Source of the DNA: CAZQHK01 sp964593455
Lineage (GTDB): Bacteria; Muiribacteriota; CAYSPT01
Assembly (NCBI GenBank): GCA_964593455.1
Contig: CAZQHK010000022.1
Location: 1 to 64,000, forward strand
Reading direction: 5' to 3'
DNA length: 64,000 bases
This document shows, one piece after another, positions 7,702 through 16,722 of this stretch. How positions within the stretch are numbered: the first letter of the stretch is position 1; the number at the start of each line of letters is the position of its first letter. Position numbers and translations under genes: made by a program. A model generated the notes under the pieces. It saw only the letters and a list, made by a program, of their open reading frames with translations, did not search any database and was not told the origin of the DNA.

Positions 7702-9783
7702 CTATACTGCTATTGTTCCAACCCGGTGTATCTCGATATCCGGGGCAATTTCACTATATGAAAGGACAACCAGGTTCGGAGACACCCGGGAAGTGAGTTT
7801 TTTGAAATAGATTCTTATCTTTGGTGAACAAAGAACAATCCCCTGGTACCCCATTTCCGTGACCTTCTTCGATTCCTTATTGAGGCTCTGGAAGATACGT
7901 TGTGTAACACCGGGATCGAGAGCGGCAAATCCTCCCGTCTCGGTTCGTTGTATCGATTCGCCTATCATTTCTTCAAGCCGCGGGCTGAGAGTAATAACCG
8001 GAATGAAGCCCTCGCTGCTTCTGTGCTGCCGGCAAATCGTCCGTGAAAGCGCCTGTCGAACATATTCCGTCAACACTTCCACATCCTTAGTGATCCGACC
8101 GTATTTTGCCAGGGTCTCCAAAATTGTGGCCATGTTACGAATAGAAACTCCTTCATCGAGGAGGTTCTGAAGTATATCCTGGAGATCGCCGGCAGTCATA
8201 ATACCGGGAATCAGCTCCTCCACAACCGTCGGGTTTGTTTGCTTCACCGTTTCTAGTATGGTTTTGACTTCTTCACGTCCGAGAATCTGGGAAGCATCGC
8301 GCTTGATAACTTCGGAAAGATGAGTGGCGACAACCGATGGCGGATCAACCACCGTGTACCCGGCTGATTCTGCCCGTTCCCGCTGGTCTTCCGTAATCCA
8401 GGTGGCAGGCAGCCCGAACGCCGGTTCAACAGTTTCCCGGCCCGCCAACTTATCGGTGACATTGCCTGGATTCATAGCCAGATAAGACTCCACCAGCACC
8501 TCGTTCCTGGCCACTTCAACCCCGCGGATTTTGATGGAATATGCGTTCGGTTTAAGCTGCATATTGTCACGTATCCTGATCGGGGGAACGACCAGTCCGA
8601 GTTCCAAAGCACATTGCCTTCTTATCATGGTCACCCGGTCCAATAAATCTCCACCCTGGCGGGGATCGACCAGCGGGATGAGACTATATCCGATCTCTAT
8701 CTCCATGGGATCAACGTGAAGCAGAGAAGCGACACTTTCTGGTTTTCTCGCTTCTTCGGCAGCCTTGGCCGCCGCCTCTGCCGGAGGTTGTATCGCCGGC
8801 TTCTCCTGCTCTTCGCGAGAAACCCGGCTGAGAAGATATCCCAGACCTCCCGCACCCGACCCCAAGACTAAAAACGGCATCTTGGGCAGGCTGGGCACCA
8901 TGGCCATGAACCCGAGCAGGCCCCCAGCAATATAAAGGACCTTGGGTTCGTTAAGCAGTTGCGTAAACATTTCAGTCCCGAGGTTGGCTTCTGACGCGGA
9001 ACGGGTCACGATAATACCGGTAGCAGTGGCTATGAGCAAAGCGGGAATTTGAGCCACCAAACCGTCACCGACCGTATACAGACCGTATATTCCCAGCGAT
9101 TCGGCGATGCTCATCTGGTGCTGCAAGACACCGATAATCAAACCACCCACGAGATTGATCAGAGTGATAACGATACCGGCTATAGCGTCCCCCTGCACAA
9201 ACTTGCTGGCACCATCCATGGCTCCATAGAAATCGGCTTCCCGTTGGATATCTTTTCGCCGTTCCCGGGCTTCCTGGTCAGATATCAACCCGGAGTTAAG
9301 ATCGGCATCGATGGCCATTTGTTTACCAGGCATGGCGTCCAAAGTAAATCGCGCGGCAACCTCCGCGACACGGGCGGATCCCTTGGTAATAACAATAAAC
9401 TGGATAACCACGAGGATCAGGAAAATAACGAACCCAACCACCATGTTTCCTCCGACTACAAACTCGCCGAAGGCCTTGATAATCTTGCCCTCGAACTGAC
9501 GGCCCAGCAAAAGGATCAAGCGGGTTGAAGAAACATTCAAACCCAACCTGAAAAGAGTCACGACCAGGAGCAGCGATGGAAACACGGAAAATTCAAGCGC
9601 CCGCGGAGTATACATCGCGAGCATGAGCACAATCATGGCTATAGTCAGGTTTAACGCCAGCAAGAGATCAAGTAACGGAGTTGGTATGGGAACAACCATC
9701 ATGACAACAATCGAAACAACACCGATAACCACCAGGATATCGCTGTTTTTCAGAATCTCTTCCATCGGTATGCTATCAGGCAC
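7702..9783 (-). CDS. flhA: Flagellar export gate protein FlhA
   Basis: FlhA is the large inner-membrane component of the flagellar type III export gate; its cytoplasmic ring docks chaperone-substrate complexes. The N-terminal half has eight membrane segments, with the FHIPEP-family signature MPGKQMAIDADLNSG at 151-165. The C-terminal half (about 350-693) is the soluble domain, with the conserved GYSLIPLVD and VVEELIPGIMTAGDLQDIL stretches. The length of 693 is normal. The GTG at 9783 is chosen because AGAGGA lies 9 bases upstream; an ATG six codons later is possible. It follows flhB by 23 bp. Confidence 0.97.
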   Translation of the reverse strand: MPDSIPMEEILKNSDILVVIGVVSIVVMMVVPIPTPLLDLLLALNLTIAMIVLMLAMYTPRALEFSVFPSLLLVVTLFRLGLNVSSTRLILLLGRQFEGKIIKAFGEFVVGGNMVVGFVIFLILVVIQFIVITKGSARVAEVAARFTLDAMPGKQMAIDADLNSGLISDQEARERRKDIQREADFYGAMDGASKFVQGDAIAGIVITLINLVGGLIIGVLQHQMSIAESLGIYGLYTVGDGLVAQIPALLIATATGIIVTRSASEANLGTEMFTQLLNEPKVLYIAGGLLGFMAMVPSLPKMPFLVLGSGAGGLGYLLSRVSREEQEKPAIQPPAEAAAKAAEEARKPESVASLLHVDPMEIEIGYSLIPLVDPRQGGDLLDRVTMIRRQCALELGLVVPPIRIRDNMQLKPNAYSIKIRGVEVARNEVLVESYLAMNPGNVTDKLAGRETVEPAFGLPATWITEDQRERAESAGYTVVDPPSVVATHLSEVIKRDASQILGREEVKTILETVKQTNPTVVEELIPGIMTAGDLQDILQNLLDEGVSIRNMATILETLAKYGRITKDVEVLTEYVRQALSRTICRQHRSSEGFIPVITLSPRLEEMIGESIQRTETGGFAALDPGVTQRIFQSLNKESKKVTEMGYQGIVLCSPKIRIYFKKLTSRVSPNLVVLSYSEIAPDIEIHRVGTIAV

Positions 9784-9806
9784 CGCTACTTATCCTCTTC
9801 TATTCA

Positions 9807-10883
9807 TCAGGCAACACCGCCGGCCATTTTAATCTGGTAGATGTGGGCCAGAACTTCCGCCACCGCCTGGTACAATTCAAGGGGAATGAAATCTCCCGGT
9901 TCACAACTCGAATAGAGCGCCCGGGCCAGTGGTTTGTTTTCCTGGATGGGCACTCCATATTCACGTGCTACCTCACGAATTCTGAGAGCAATAAATCCGG
10001 CTCCCTTGGCCACCACACGGGGAGCAGATTCGGGTTCCTGGTTGTATTCCAGGGCTATCGACAGCTCCGTCGGGTTGGTGATTACAACCTCCGCTTTCGG
10101 CACCTCAGCCATCATTCTCCGCATGGAAAGCTGCATCTGACGGCGCCTGAACTCAGCCTTTATCTTTGGATCACCCTCGATTTCTTTCCGTTCCTGCTTC
10201 ACATCGTACTTGGACATTTTGATGGATTCTTCGTACTGCCACTTCTGAAAACCATAGTCGGCCAGGGAAAAAATAAACAGGAGGACGATAATCTGAATCG
10301 CAATCTTAAAAATGATCATGGCCAGCAGAAACAGCGATTGTCTCAGATCCATGTCCATCATGTTGAGAAAAACAGGCATATTGTCCCTGATATGACGGTA
10401 CGGCATGTAGGCCAGGATTAACAGTTTGATGATGGATTTGACCAACTCGGCCAAAGATTTTACCGAAAATATTCGCTTGACGCCGTTGATAGGATTGAAC
10501 TTTTCCGGTTTCGGAGTCATGGGTTGGGTAGTGAATAAAAAACCGACCTGGGCTAAATTTACCAGCAACCCTGTCAAGAAGCCCACCAAGAGAGACGGGA
10601 GGATGATTTTACCAAATTCCAGAATTAACATGTTGGACAGCCCATAAAAGAAATCCGCATCCACCCGAATGTAGTCTTCCAACATAAAACAACGGCGCAA
10701 ACAGCCAAGCAGGCTGTAAAGGTAATGTTTTCTATACATGTACAGGCCCAAGAACCCGGTCAGCAAGACAACCGCGGCGGACAAGTCAACACTTTTGCAA
10801 ACCTGTCCTTTTTCGCGGGCTTTTCTACGACGCCGATCCGTGGCATCCTCAGTTCGTTGTCCTGTTGGGGAATCTTTTGCCAT
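9807..10883 (-). CDS. flhB: Flagellar export switch protein FlhB with NPTE cleavage motif
   Basis: FlhB is the inner-membrane switch protein of the export gate. Self-cleavage between Asn and Pro of its NPTH loop changes substrate class from rod/hook to filament. Four membrane segments fill residues 30-215; the cytoplasmic domain follows. The loop here reads NPTE (residues 270-273, bases 10065-10076), so the Asn-Pro bond is kept but the usual His is Glu. The rest is standard: RIREVAREYGVPIQENKPLARALY and EPGDFIPLELYQAVAEVLA. The ATG directly follows the TAA of fliR with no gap, which suggests coupled translation. Confidence 0.96.
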   Translation of the reverse strand: MAKDSPTGQRTEDATDRRRRKAREKGQVCKSVDLSAAVVLLTGFLGLYMYRKHYLYSLLGCLRRCFMLEDYIRVDADFFYGLSNMLILEFGKIILPSLLVGFLTGLLVNLAQVGFLFTTQPMTPKPEKFNPINGVKRIFSVKSLAELVKSIIKLLILAYMPYRHIRDNMPVFLNMMDMDLRQSLFLLAMIIFKIAIQIIVLLFIFSLADYGFQKWQYEESIKMSKYDVKQERKEIEGDPKIKAEFRRRQMQLSMRRMMAEVPKAEVVITNPTELSIALEYNQEPESAPRVVAKGAGFIALRIREVAREYGVPIQENKPLARALYSSCEPGDFIPLELYQAVAEVLAHIYQIKMAGGVA

Positions 10884-11657
10884 TTACATCAACCTCATCA
10901 ACCCTAGTATTGCACCGTTTATCTCTTCGAAAATCATCTGAAAAAAAACAAATAATCGCTTCATAAACATGCTCATCATGAGTAGTCCAAGACCGATCTT
11001 CAGGGGGAAACTCATCAAGAAAACTTGAACCTTGGGAACGGCCTTGGCCAGAATGCCCAGCACGAACGTGGCTACGATGAGCGCTGCCATTAGCGGTAAG
11101 GATATTTTGACCGCTATAACAAAAAGCCGGCCGATCATAGACACAAACATACTTCCCAGGTCCGCCTGCAAGGTAAAGCCGCACCCGAGAGGCACGATGT
11201 CAAAACTCGTCTTGATTGACAAAAGAAGCTGGTGATGTCCATTTATACACAGAAAAACCAATGTAGCCATGAAATATTTAAAGACCGACATGATGGATAT
11301 CTGCTCCTGGCTTCTGGGGTCCATCACGTTTACGATACCGAAACCCATCTGAATACCGAAAACCTGCCCGGCCAACCGGATACCTTCAAAAAAACTGAGC
11401 GCGATCAAACCGAGAAAAATACCAACCATAAACTCTCTGCCAACCAATAAAGCAAATGGAATAACATGCTGCATCTGGCCCAGAGTCACTCCTTTAACAT
11501 GAGAAAATATTGCGATGGCAGTCATGAGCGACATTCCCAGTTTCACCCTGGTAGGGATCATCTGACTTCCAAGAACAGGATTTAATATAAAAAAGCTGCC
11601 GACCCTGATAAGCACGAGGAATAACTTGGCGAATTCCAGGTAATATACAGCCGCCAT
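10884..11657 (-). CDS. fliR: Flagellar export gate protein FliR
   Basis: FliR is part of the FliP5-Q4-R1 export channel in the basal-body membrane. It is about 257 residues with six hydrophobic segments and family-typical stretches: FILNPVLGSQMIPTRVKLG near the N terminus, EGIRLAGQVFGIQMGFG in the middle and a Phe/Met-rich end. The ATG at 11657 is chosen because GAGGTGA lies 7 bases before it; a GTG three codons upstream is also open. It sits between fliQ and flhB in the conserved fliPQR-flhBA order. Confidence 0.96.
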   Translation of the reverse strand: MAAVYYLEFAKLFLVLIRVGSFFILNPVLGSQMIPTRVKLGMSLMTAIAIFSHVKGVTLGQMQHVIPFALLVGREFMVGIFLGLIALSFFEGIRLAGQVFGIQMGFGIVNVMDPRSQEQISIMSVFKYFMATLVFLCINGHHQLLLSIKTSFDIVPLGCGFTLQADLGSMFVSMIGRLFVIAVKISLPLMAALIVATFVLGILAKAVPKVQVFLMSFPLKIGLGLLMMSMFMKRLFVFFQMIFEEINGAILGLMRLM

Positions 11658-11696
11658 ATCTTTCACCTCGTAATTAAATCCGCGATAATTTACCAG

Positions 11697-11966
11697 CTAA
11701 AAAATAAAAGTCGACATGTTGTTGTATAGCCCTGTTACATAGTCGACCATTTTATTAATCATCCAGGGTCCGAAGAAACCTATGGAAAGAAGTACTGCAA
11801 CAATTTTAGGAACGAATGTCAGTGTTTGCTCCTGAACCGATGTCGTAGTCTGGATGATACTGACCGCCAAACCGATTACCAGGGCAACAATAAGCATCGG
11901 GGCTGAAACCATTAAAGCGGTCAGCATTGCCTCACGAGCCAACTGCAGAGCCACCTCGGCAGTCAC
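11697..11966 (-). CDS. fliQ: Flagellar export gate protein FliQ
   Basis: A small (89-residue) two-segment membrane protein of the export channel. The sequence is typical: LAREAMLTALMVSAPML, then LVIGLAVSIIQTTTSVQEQ, then TFVPKIVAVLLSIGFFGPWM. It starts at a GTG with GGAGA 9 bases upstream. It lies between fliP (52 bp) and fliR (39 bp). Confidence 0.96.
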   Translation of the reverse strand: MTAEVALQLAREAMLTALMVSAPMLIVALVIGLAVSIIQTTTSVQEQTLTFVPKIVAVLLSIGFFGPWMINKMVDYVTGLYNNMSTFIF

Positions 11967-12018
11967 GTGAGAATCATCTCCCTTCGCAATCGATCAAAAC
12001 AACATTTTGGTTGCGACG

Positions 12019-12849
12019 TCAGATACTGGTGACGAGCGCTTTGATAACCAGGTTCCATCCATCTACCAGGACAAACAACAACACTTTGAAAGGCAACGAT
12101 ATCATGATCGGTGGCAGCATGATCATGCCCATGGACATGAGGACTGCCGCCGTTACCATATCCACCACGAGAAACGGAATAAAAATAATGACTCCCATCT
12201 GAAACGCAGTCTTAATCTCGCTTATCATATAGGCCGGTATCAAAGCCTGAAGCGGTATATCATCCGAGCTTTGTGGTTTCCGGTTCCGCGATATCTTCAT
12301 GAATAATCTCAAATCCTTCTTTCTGGCATGTTTGACCATGAACGTACGCACCGGAGCCACAGCCCGTTTTACGGCTTCCTTCTGGTCGATCTTTTTATCG
12401 AGAAACGGTAAAAAGGCATTATCGTGAATCCGGCTGATGACATCCCCCATGGTAAACAAAGTTAAAAAGAGAGCCAGACCGATTAGTATCTGGTTTGAAG
12501 GCATTTGCTGAGTGGCGATGGCCCGCCTTACAAACGAAAGCACAATAACGATCCGGGTAAACGATGTCATCATGACCAATATGGATGGTGCCAGTGAAAG
12601 GACTGTCAGGATAAGAATGATCTGTATCCCGGTAGATACTTGTTGCGGCGAATCGACCTGCCCCAGTTCAAGACTCACTTTGGGGAAATTGAAAGGTTGA
12701 TCTCCCTGAACATCTACGGCCGGAGATTCAACCTCCTGGGCGCCTGCGGAAACTCCGCCGGCAACAGTGATGACTATCAGCACCGCCATAAGCCAGGATA
12801 ACACTTTTAGACCCGGTCCGATATGGCCATACCGCGTTCTATATCTCAT
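12019..12849 (-). CDS. fliP: Flagellar export gate protein FliP
   Basis: FliP forms five of the subunits of the export channel. The protein has an N-terminal signal-like segment (VLSWLMAVLIVITVAGGVSA), a short periplasmic part, then the family core: LTVLSLAPSILVMMTSFTRI, VLSFVRRAIATQQMPSNQ, and near the end LIPAYMISEIKTAFQMG and MGMIMLPPIMISLPFK. The ATG at 12849 has GGAG 6 bases upstream; a GTG four codons earlier is open too. About 276 residues, slightly longer than E. coli FliP. Confidence 0.96.
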   Translation of the reverse strand: MRYRTRYGHIGPGLKVLSWLMAVLIVITVAGGVSAGAQEVESPAVDVQGDQPFNFPKVSLELGQVDSPQQVSTGIQIILILTVLSLAPSILVMMTSFTRIVIVLSFVRRAIATQQMPSNQILIGLALFLTLFTMGDVISRIHDNAFLPFLDKKIDQKEAVKRAVAPVRTFMVKHARKKDLRLFMKISRNRKPQSSDDIPLQALIPAYMISEIKTAFQMGVIIFIPFLVVDMVTAAVLMSMGMIMLPPIMISLPFKVLLFVLVDGWNLVIKALVTSI

Positions 12850-12898
12850 CACTGTCTCCACCTCATCATCTTCCCCCCTGGAACCGGCTGCCGCCGGT

Positions 12899-13453
12899 TC
12901 AATTGCCGGTCAGGTCATTTCCGGGAGATAGATGTTTGATCCGCTCCATCTGATTGTGGATAAAGAGTATCTCGTCTTCTTTTTTCAAACTGCTTCGCGG
13001 AGAGTTATCGTTGCCTGTACCTACAGGATTTTTCATGTTGACTCCCAAGGAGGCCAAGACATTACTGAAAATACCACCCGGTAGACGTTGGCTCTCCTGA
13101 ATTTTCAGATTATCAACAACCTCTTTGTCCGTGATGTCAACCAGCAAGTTGACATTCTGCTCCGTCACACCGATCACAAGTATCTTTCCGATAACCTCAA
13201 CCACAGCTAAAAAACGTTCCTTACCAAAGGGAACCATCTCGATAACACGGATATTCCCGGTTTTCGAAAGAGAACGTCGGCCATTGAGGAGAAATCGGAC
13301 GATAAAGATCAGTCCAATCACCACCAGGAGACCAAACATCATCTTACCGAACATCTCCATGGTGTCGATGTTTTGAATTCCCATCATCGGTTCACCAACT
13401 CGTTCGCTGGCAACCGGCGGGGCAGCTAACAAGATTGAGTAAATACATATCAT
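12899..13453 (-). CDS. fliO: Flagellar assembly protein FliO
   Basis: FliO assists assembly of the FliP ring. It is a poorly conserved protein; here it is 184 residues with one membrane segment (about 30-50, MFGKMMFGLLVVIGLIFIVR) and a cytoplasmic domain of the FliO/FliZ type: GNIRVIEMVPFGKERFLAVV and GKILVIGVTEQNVNLL. The call rests on this domain and on the position between fliY/N and fliP. Its ATG overlaps the stop of the preceding gene (ATGA). Confidence 0.9.
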   Translation of the reverse strand: MICIYSILLAAPPVASERVGEPMMGIQNIDTMEMFGKMMFGLLVVIGLIFIVRFLLNGRRSLSKTGNIRVIEMVPFGKERFLAVVEVIGKILVIGVTEQNVNLLVDITDKEVVDNLKIQESQRLPGGIFSNVLASLGVNMKNPVGTGNDNSPRSSLKKEDEILFIHNQMERIKHLSPGNDLTGN

Positions 13454-14748
13454 CGAAGACTCTGTAACCGTTCCTCCCGACTGATAATACTGGTAATCCG
13501 GATACCGAAGTTCTCGTCTATGACAACAACCTCGCCTTTAGCAATGAGTTTGCCGTTGACCAACAACTCTACCGACTCGCCGGCCAGCTTTTGAAGCTCG
13601 ACCACCGCTCCCGTAGAAAGCTCGAGAATCTCCTTGATGTTTTTGGTCGTCCGACCCAGCTCCACGGTAAGATTGAGCGGGATATCAAGAAGTACTTCGA
13701 TATTCCCGTGCACTTCGGTTCTCGGTCCGGGAGTGAGAGGAGAGAACTCAACCGGTTTTACCGATACAGGCTGCTGAAAACCTCCAGCCGCCGGCGCTTC
13801 CGGCGCTCCAAAAGGCATTGCCGGCTGAGGAGCCTCTTCTCCCCCGGAAGATTCAGCAAACTGTTGTAAAAGAGACTGCAGATCATCATCAACTTCACCC
13901 GCGTCTCCGCCGGACGGCGGTTCCTCTTCATCACCGCCTCCACCCAAAAGCATGTCGCCAAACGGCCCCGACAAATCCAGATCATCACCAGAGCTATCAC
14001 TCGATGTATCACTCGATGCGTCACTCGATGCGTCACTCGAACCGTCACCCTCATCTGTTCCACTTCCTCCTTCGAGAAGTGAGAGAAAATCGTCACTCAC
14101 GATCGCCACTACCCTCCCTTCCACCACATCTTCCACTGAAACAGGGTAGCGAATTTCAACCAATGGATCAGGAAGTTCATCCGCAGTCCCGTCAAGCATT
14201 CCCATCTCCGCACGGGAGAAATCCACATCTACCTGACCGCCAATTAGCCCGCCAAATGAATCCGCCAACGATGGTTTAACCTCGTTGAGAACGTCATTAA
14301 ACGCGTCCAGGTGGATATCGTCAGCCTCCTCCGGTATTTCTGACCCATCAAAACGTCCGGCCACCAGGTCGGCGATGGTCAGGGCTTCTCGTTTCGTAAA
14401 AAGTAGAATGATCTGCCCGGAAAGAGATCCGGAGAAGGTCACCCTGGCTTTCAAATAAGTTGTATCTTTATGTTCTTCTAAACATTCGGCTTGCCCTATA
14501 CTGTTGAATGAAGGTGCGTTAAAAGAAACGCCTCGCCTGGCTGCAGCCGACAGTTTTTCCTGAAGAACAGGTACGAGAATCTTGTTTAAGTTGGATATTC
14601 CCGGCCCTGTTGTCTCGGTACCGGCAGACGAAGACCCGGCTGGAGGGGGAGAATCTCCTCCCTCGTCGTTACTGATGGCTTCACCACCGAGAGTAGACGC
14701 GAATAGAGCGTCAATTTCGTTTTGTGAAACCTTCCGTTCTGCACTCAT
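13450..14748 (-). CDS. fliY: Flagellar switch protein FliY/FliN with long acidic linker
   Basis: A C-ring protein of 432 residues. The N-terminal half is CheC/FliY-like: after residue 50, LNKILVPVLQEKLSAAARRG, then AFNDVLNEVKPSLADSFGG at about 145. Whether the phosphatase motif works is unclear, because only one of the two usual Glu-Asn helices is evident. A linker (about 225-325) is rich in Ser, Asp, Gly and Pro, with a tandem SSDA repeat. The C-terminal 80 residues form the FliN SpoA domain: DIPLNLTVELGRTTKNIKEIL, then ELLVNGKLIAKGEVVVID. It overlaps fliM and fliO by 4 bases at each end, so all three are translationally coupled. FliY-type FliN proteins are known in Firmicutes and spirochaetes. 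Confidence 0.92.
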   Translation of the reverse strand: MSAERKVSQNEIDALFASTLGGEAISNDEGGDSPPPAGSSSAGTETTGPGISNLNKILVPVLQEKLSAAARRGVSFNAPSFNSIGQAECLEEHKDTTYLKARVTFSGSLSGQIILLFTKREALTIADLVAGRFDGSEIPEEADDIHLDAFNDVLNEVKPSLADSFGGLIGGQVDVDFSRAEMGMLDGTADELPDPLVEIRYPVSVEDVVEGRVVAIVSDDFLSLLEGGSGTDEGDGSSDASSDASSDTSSDSSGDDLDLSGPFGDMLLGGGGDEEEPPSGGDAGEVDDDLQSLLQQFAESSGGEEAPQPAMPFGAPEAPAAGGFQQPVSVKPVEFSPLTPGPRTEVHGNIEVLLDIPLNLTVELGRTTKNIKEILELSTGAVVELQKLAGESVELLVNGKLIAKGEVVVIDENFGIRITSIISREERLQSLR

Positions 14749-15743
14749 AACTCAGCAGCCTCTTCCATGTTGAGAGCCTTGGTAATTTTGACAGCCAACC
14801 TCTTACCCAATTTCCCCGGTCGGGCCAGGAACTTGTATCTTCCACCAACGTGGACTTTGAGCTGGTCATTGATACGTGTTTTCAGTGTAATGACATCACC
14901 AACGGTCAAATTAAGGACCTCTTCCACCGTTGCCTGTGAGTCCCCCAATTCCACTACAAACTTCGTTTCCGTCAGTTTGATCTGATCCTTGATGACATCA
15001 AGTTCACCCGGCTTCCGGCTCTTTTTGCCACTCGACCACCAGTAGGAAGCACTCAGTTTGGAGACAATCGGCTCAACCCCGATGTATGGGATACAGAGAT
15101 TCATGATACCCTCAGCCTCAGCTATCTTAACTTCGAAGGTAACCAGCAGCACCATGTCATTCGGAGGTACGATCTGGATGAACTGCGGATTCGATTCGAT
15201 AATCTCCAAGCTGGGGGAAAGGTTGACGACCTGAGTCCAGGCTTCTTTGAGAAGTCCCAGTAGACGGGACACAATACGCTTCATTACGGTTTCTTCAATC
15301 TCAGTCAGGGGACGAATCTTTTCCAGGGTCTTTCCCAACCCGCCGAACAGTCGGTCAATAACGGTCAAACAAAGGCCGAGATTTATTTCGAGAACAGCGG
15401 TAGCTTCGAGGTCGCCACCGAGATTAAAGATAGCCAGAACAGTCGGGTTGTTGATCGATCGGATAAACTCCTCATACGTAATCTGGTCAACTGAAACCAC
15501 GTCGATATTGATAATGCTCCTCATCTGGGAAGAAAGGTAGTTGGTGGCCAACCGGGAAAATGTTTCGTGGATATTAGTCAGGCTTCTGACCTGATCTTTG
15601 GAAAATTTATCGGGGCGCTTGAAATCGTAAATCTTTATCTTGCGGTGCTTTGTCTCTTCTTTGATCTCGTCGGTTTTGAGATCGCCGGTTTCAATTGCGG
15701 ATAATAAAGCGTCTATTTCATCCTGAGAAAGGATCTCTACCAC
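14745..15743 (-). CDS. fliM: Flagellar motor switch protein FliM
   Basis: FliM links CheY-P binding to rotation switching in the C-ring. The N terminus VEILSQDEIDALLSAI is the CheY-binding EIDALL motif. A middle domain of CheC fold follows (VRSLTNIHETFSRLATNYLS), then a C-terminal SpoA domain (VVELGDSQATVEEVLNLTVGD). The frame is open to an ATG at 15773, but the GTG at 15743 gives the family-typical beginning and has AGGGGG 9 bases upstream, so I start there (332 residues). Confidence 0.96.
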   Translation of the reverse strand: MVEILSQDEIDALLSAIETGDLKTDEIKEETKHRKIKIYDFKRPDKFSKDQVRSLTNIHETFSRLATNYLSSQMRSIINIDVVSVDQITYEEFIRSINNPTVLAIFNLGGDLEATAVLEINLGLCLTVIDRLFGGLGKTLEKIRPLTEIEETVMKRIVSRLLGLLKEAWTQVVNLSPSLEIIESNPQFIQIVPPNDMVLLVTFEVKIAEAEGIMNLCIPYIGVEPIVSKLSASYWWSSGKKSRKPGELDVIKDQIKLTETKFVVELGDSQATVEEVLNLTVGDVITLKTRINDQLKVHVGGRYKFLARPGKLGKRLAVKITKALNMEEAAEL

Positions 15744-15831
15744 TACAACGTACCCCCTGAAACAACCCACCATGGCGGCGGGCCATTCGGCTCTTTTACC
15801 TGCTCAACAGCACCATGTGAACCCGGCAGGC

Positions 15832-16419
15832 TCAGCCTGCAACAACCTGGAACTTCGTTATATCGATTCGTATGATTTTCCGTTCAGTTGGATTACCGAT
15901 AACGGGAAGTTTATCCATGAAACCCTTTTGCGCCTGAAATTCTCCCTTGAGAAGTTTGTTGAGCACCCTGACCATTTCCTCGTTAAAAGTGCCGTCCCTG
16001 AAACCCTCCTTCAGGACTTCGCCTTCCATCGAACTGATGAGACGAAGAACTTCGTTCATTATCCTGGTGATGTTTGTGAGAACAATTGGCAGGATGTCGG
16101 CTCTGCTGACCACCACCGAGAACCGCATCACGCACATCATATCGTCTTTAGTACTGACGGTAAGGTCGGTTTTACCGGTTATATCCTGAGGAGGGGCACC
16201 GGCCTCCGCAGGTTTCGCTTCTTCTGACATTTCCTGGGAGTTCTTTTCATCACTTTTGGCGCCTTCCTGGATTTGGTTTTGATAGGTACTTTGCGAAATC
16301 TGTTTGACCACGAACAACATGACGAGAATGAACAGCAGGACACCAATGGCTCCCAAAAGGTATTTTATCGTGTTGTTTCCGCCGGTTTTTTTTACTTCCT
16401 TCTCTTCACCCTCAGGCAC
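15832..16419 (-). CDS. fliL: Flagellar basal body-associated protein FliL
   Basis: FliL is a single-pass inner-membrane protein around the stator that supports torque, especially on surfaces. Residues about 18-42 form the membrane segment (IKYLLGAIGVLLFILVMLFV). A charged Glu/Lys-rich linker and a periplasmic stomatin-like domain to residue 195 follow. It starts at GTG with GGAGG 9 bases upstream. It is the first gene of the operon and is followed by fliM after an 88-bp gap. Sequence similarity in FliL is low, so the call leans on topology and position. Confidence 0.88.
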   Translation of the reverse strand: MPEGEEKEVKKTGGNNTIKYLLGAIGVLLFILVMLFVVKQISQSTYQNQIQEGAKSDEKNSQEMSEEAKPAEAGAPPQDITGKTDLTVSTKDDMMCVMRFSVVVSRADILPIVLTNITRIMNEVLRLISSMEGEVLKEGFRDGTFNEEMVRVLNKLLKGEFQAQKGFMDKLPVIGNPTERKIIRIDITKFQVVAG

Positions 16420-16572
16420 GTTAATTGCCCTCCTTCCGCCAGCCGGAGACGGGGTTTAGAGAGCAAAATCCGGCACTACGTGTTTCCCCGCCACCGGTTA
16501 GAAGACAGATTCTCAAACCTATCTTTGACCGATTTCACCGATAAACAAAGGGCCTCTGGCTATTTGAGATTC

Positions 16573-16601
16573 ATACTAACATGGGCTTCTATATACATCA
16601 A
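16573..16601 (-). promoter_or_regulatory. Probable promoter of the flagellar operon
   Basis: On the minus strand TTGATG (16596-16601) and TAGTAT (16573-16578) are 17 bases apart, about 150 bases before the fliL start. A sigma-70-type match of moderate quality. No clear sigma-54 or sigma-28 box was seen closer to fliL. Confidence 0.4.
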
Positions 16602-16633
16602 CATAAGGGGGAGTTTTTTATGATCGGTGGGAT

Positions 16634-16662
16634 TTGCCAAATTAACGAGGGAATGATACTAT
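16634..16662 (+). promoter_or_regulatory. Probable promoter of the ThiS/MoaD-like gene
   Basis: TTGCCA (16634-16639) and TACTAT (16657-16662) are separated by 17 bases, about 60 bases before the ATG at 16723. Confidence 0.5.
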
Positions 16663-16722
16663 ATTTTCGGGAGCGGAAAGAAGCAAAGAAATTACATAGA
16701 ACACTTCTGGAGGTTGCACGAG

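Noticed and set aside
13818..14279. 153-codon plus-strand frame
   Set aside because: Antisense to fliY/N; its His-rich, repetitive composition comes from the SSDA repeat of the real gene.
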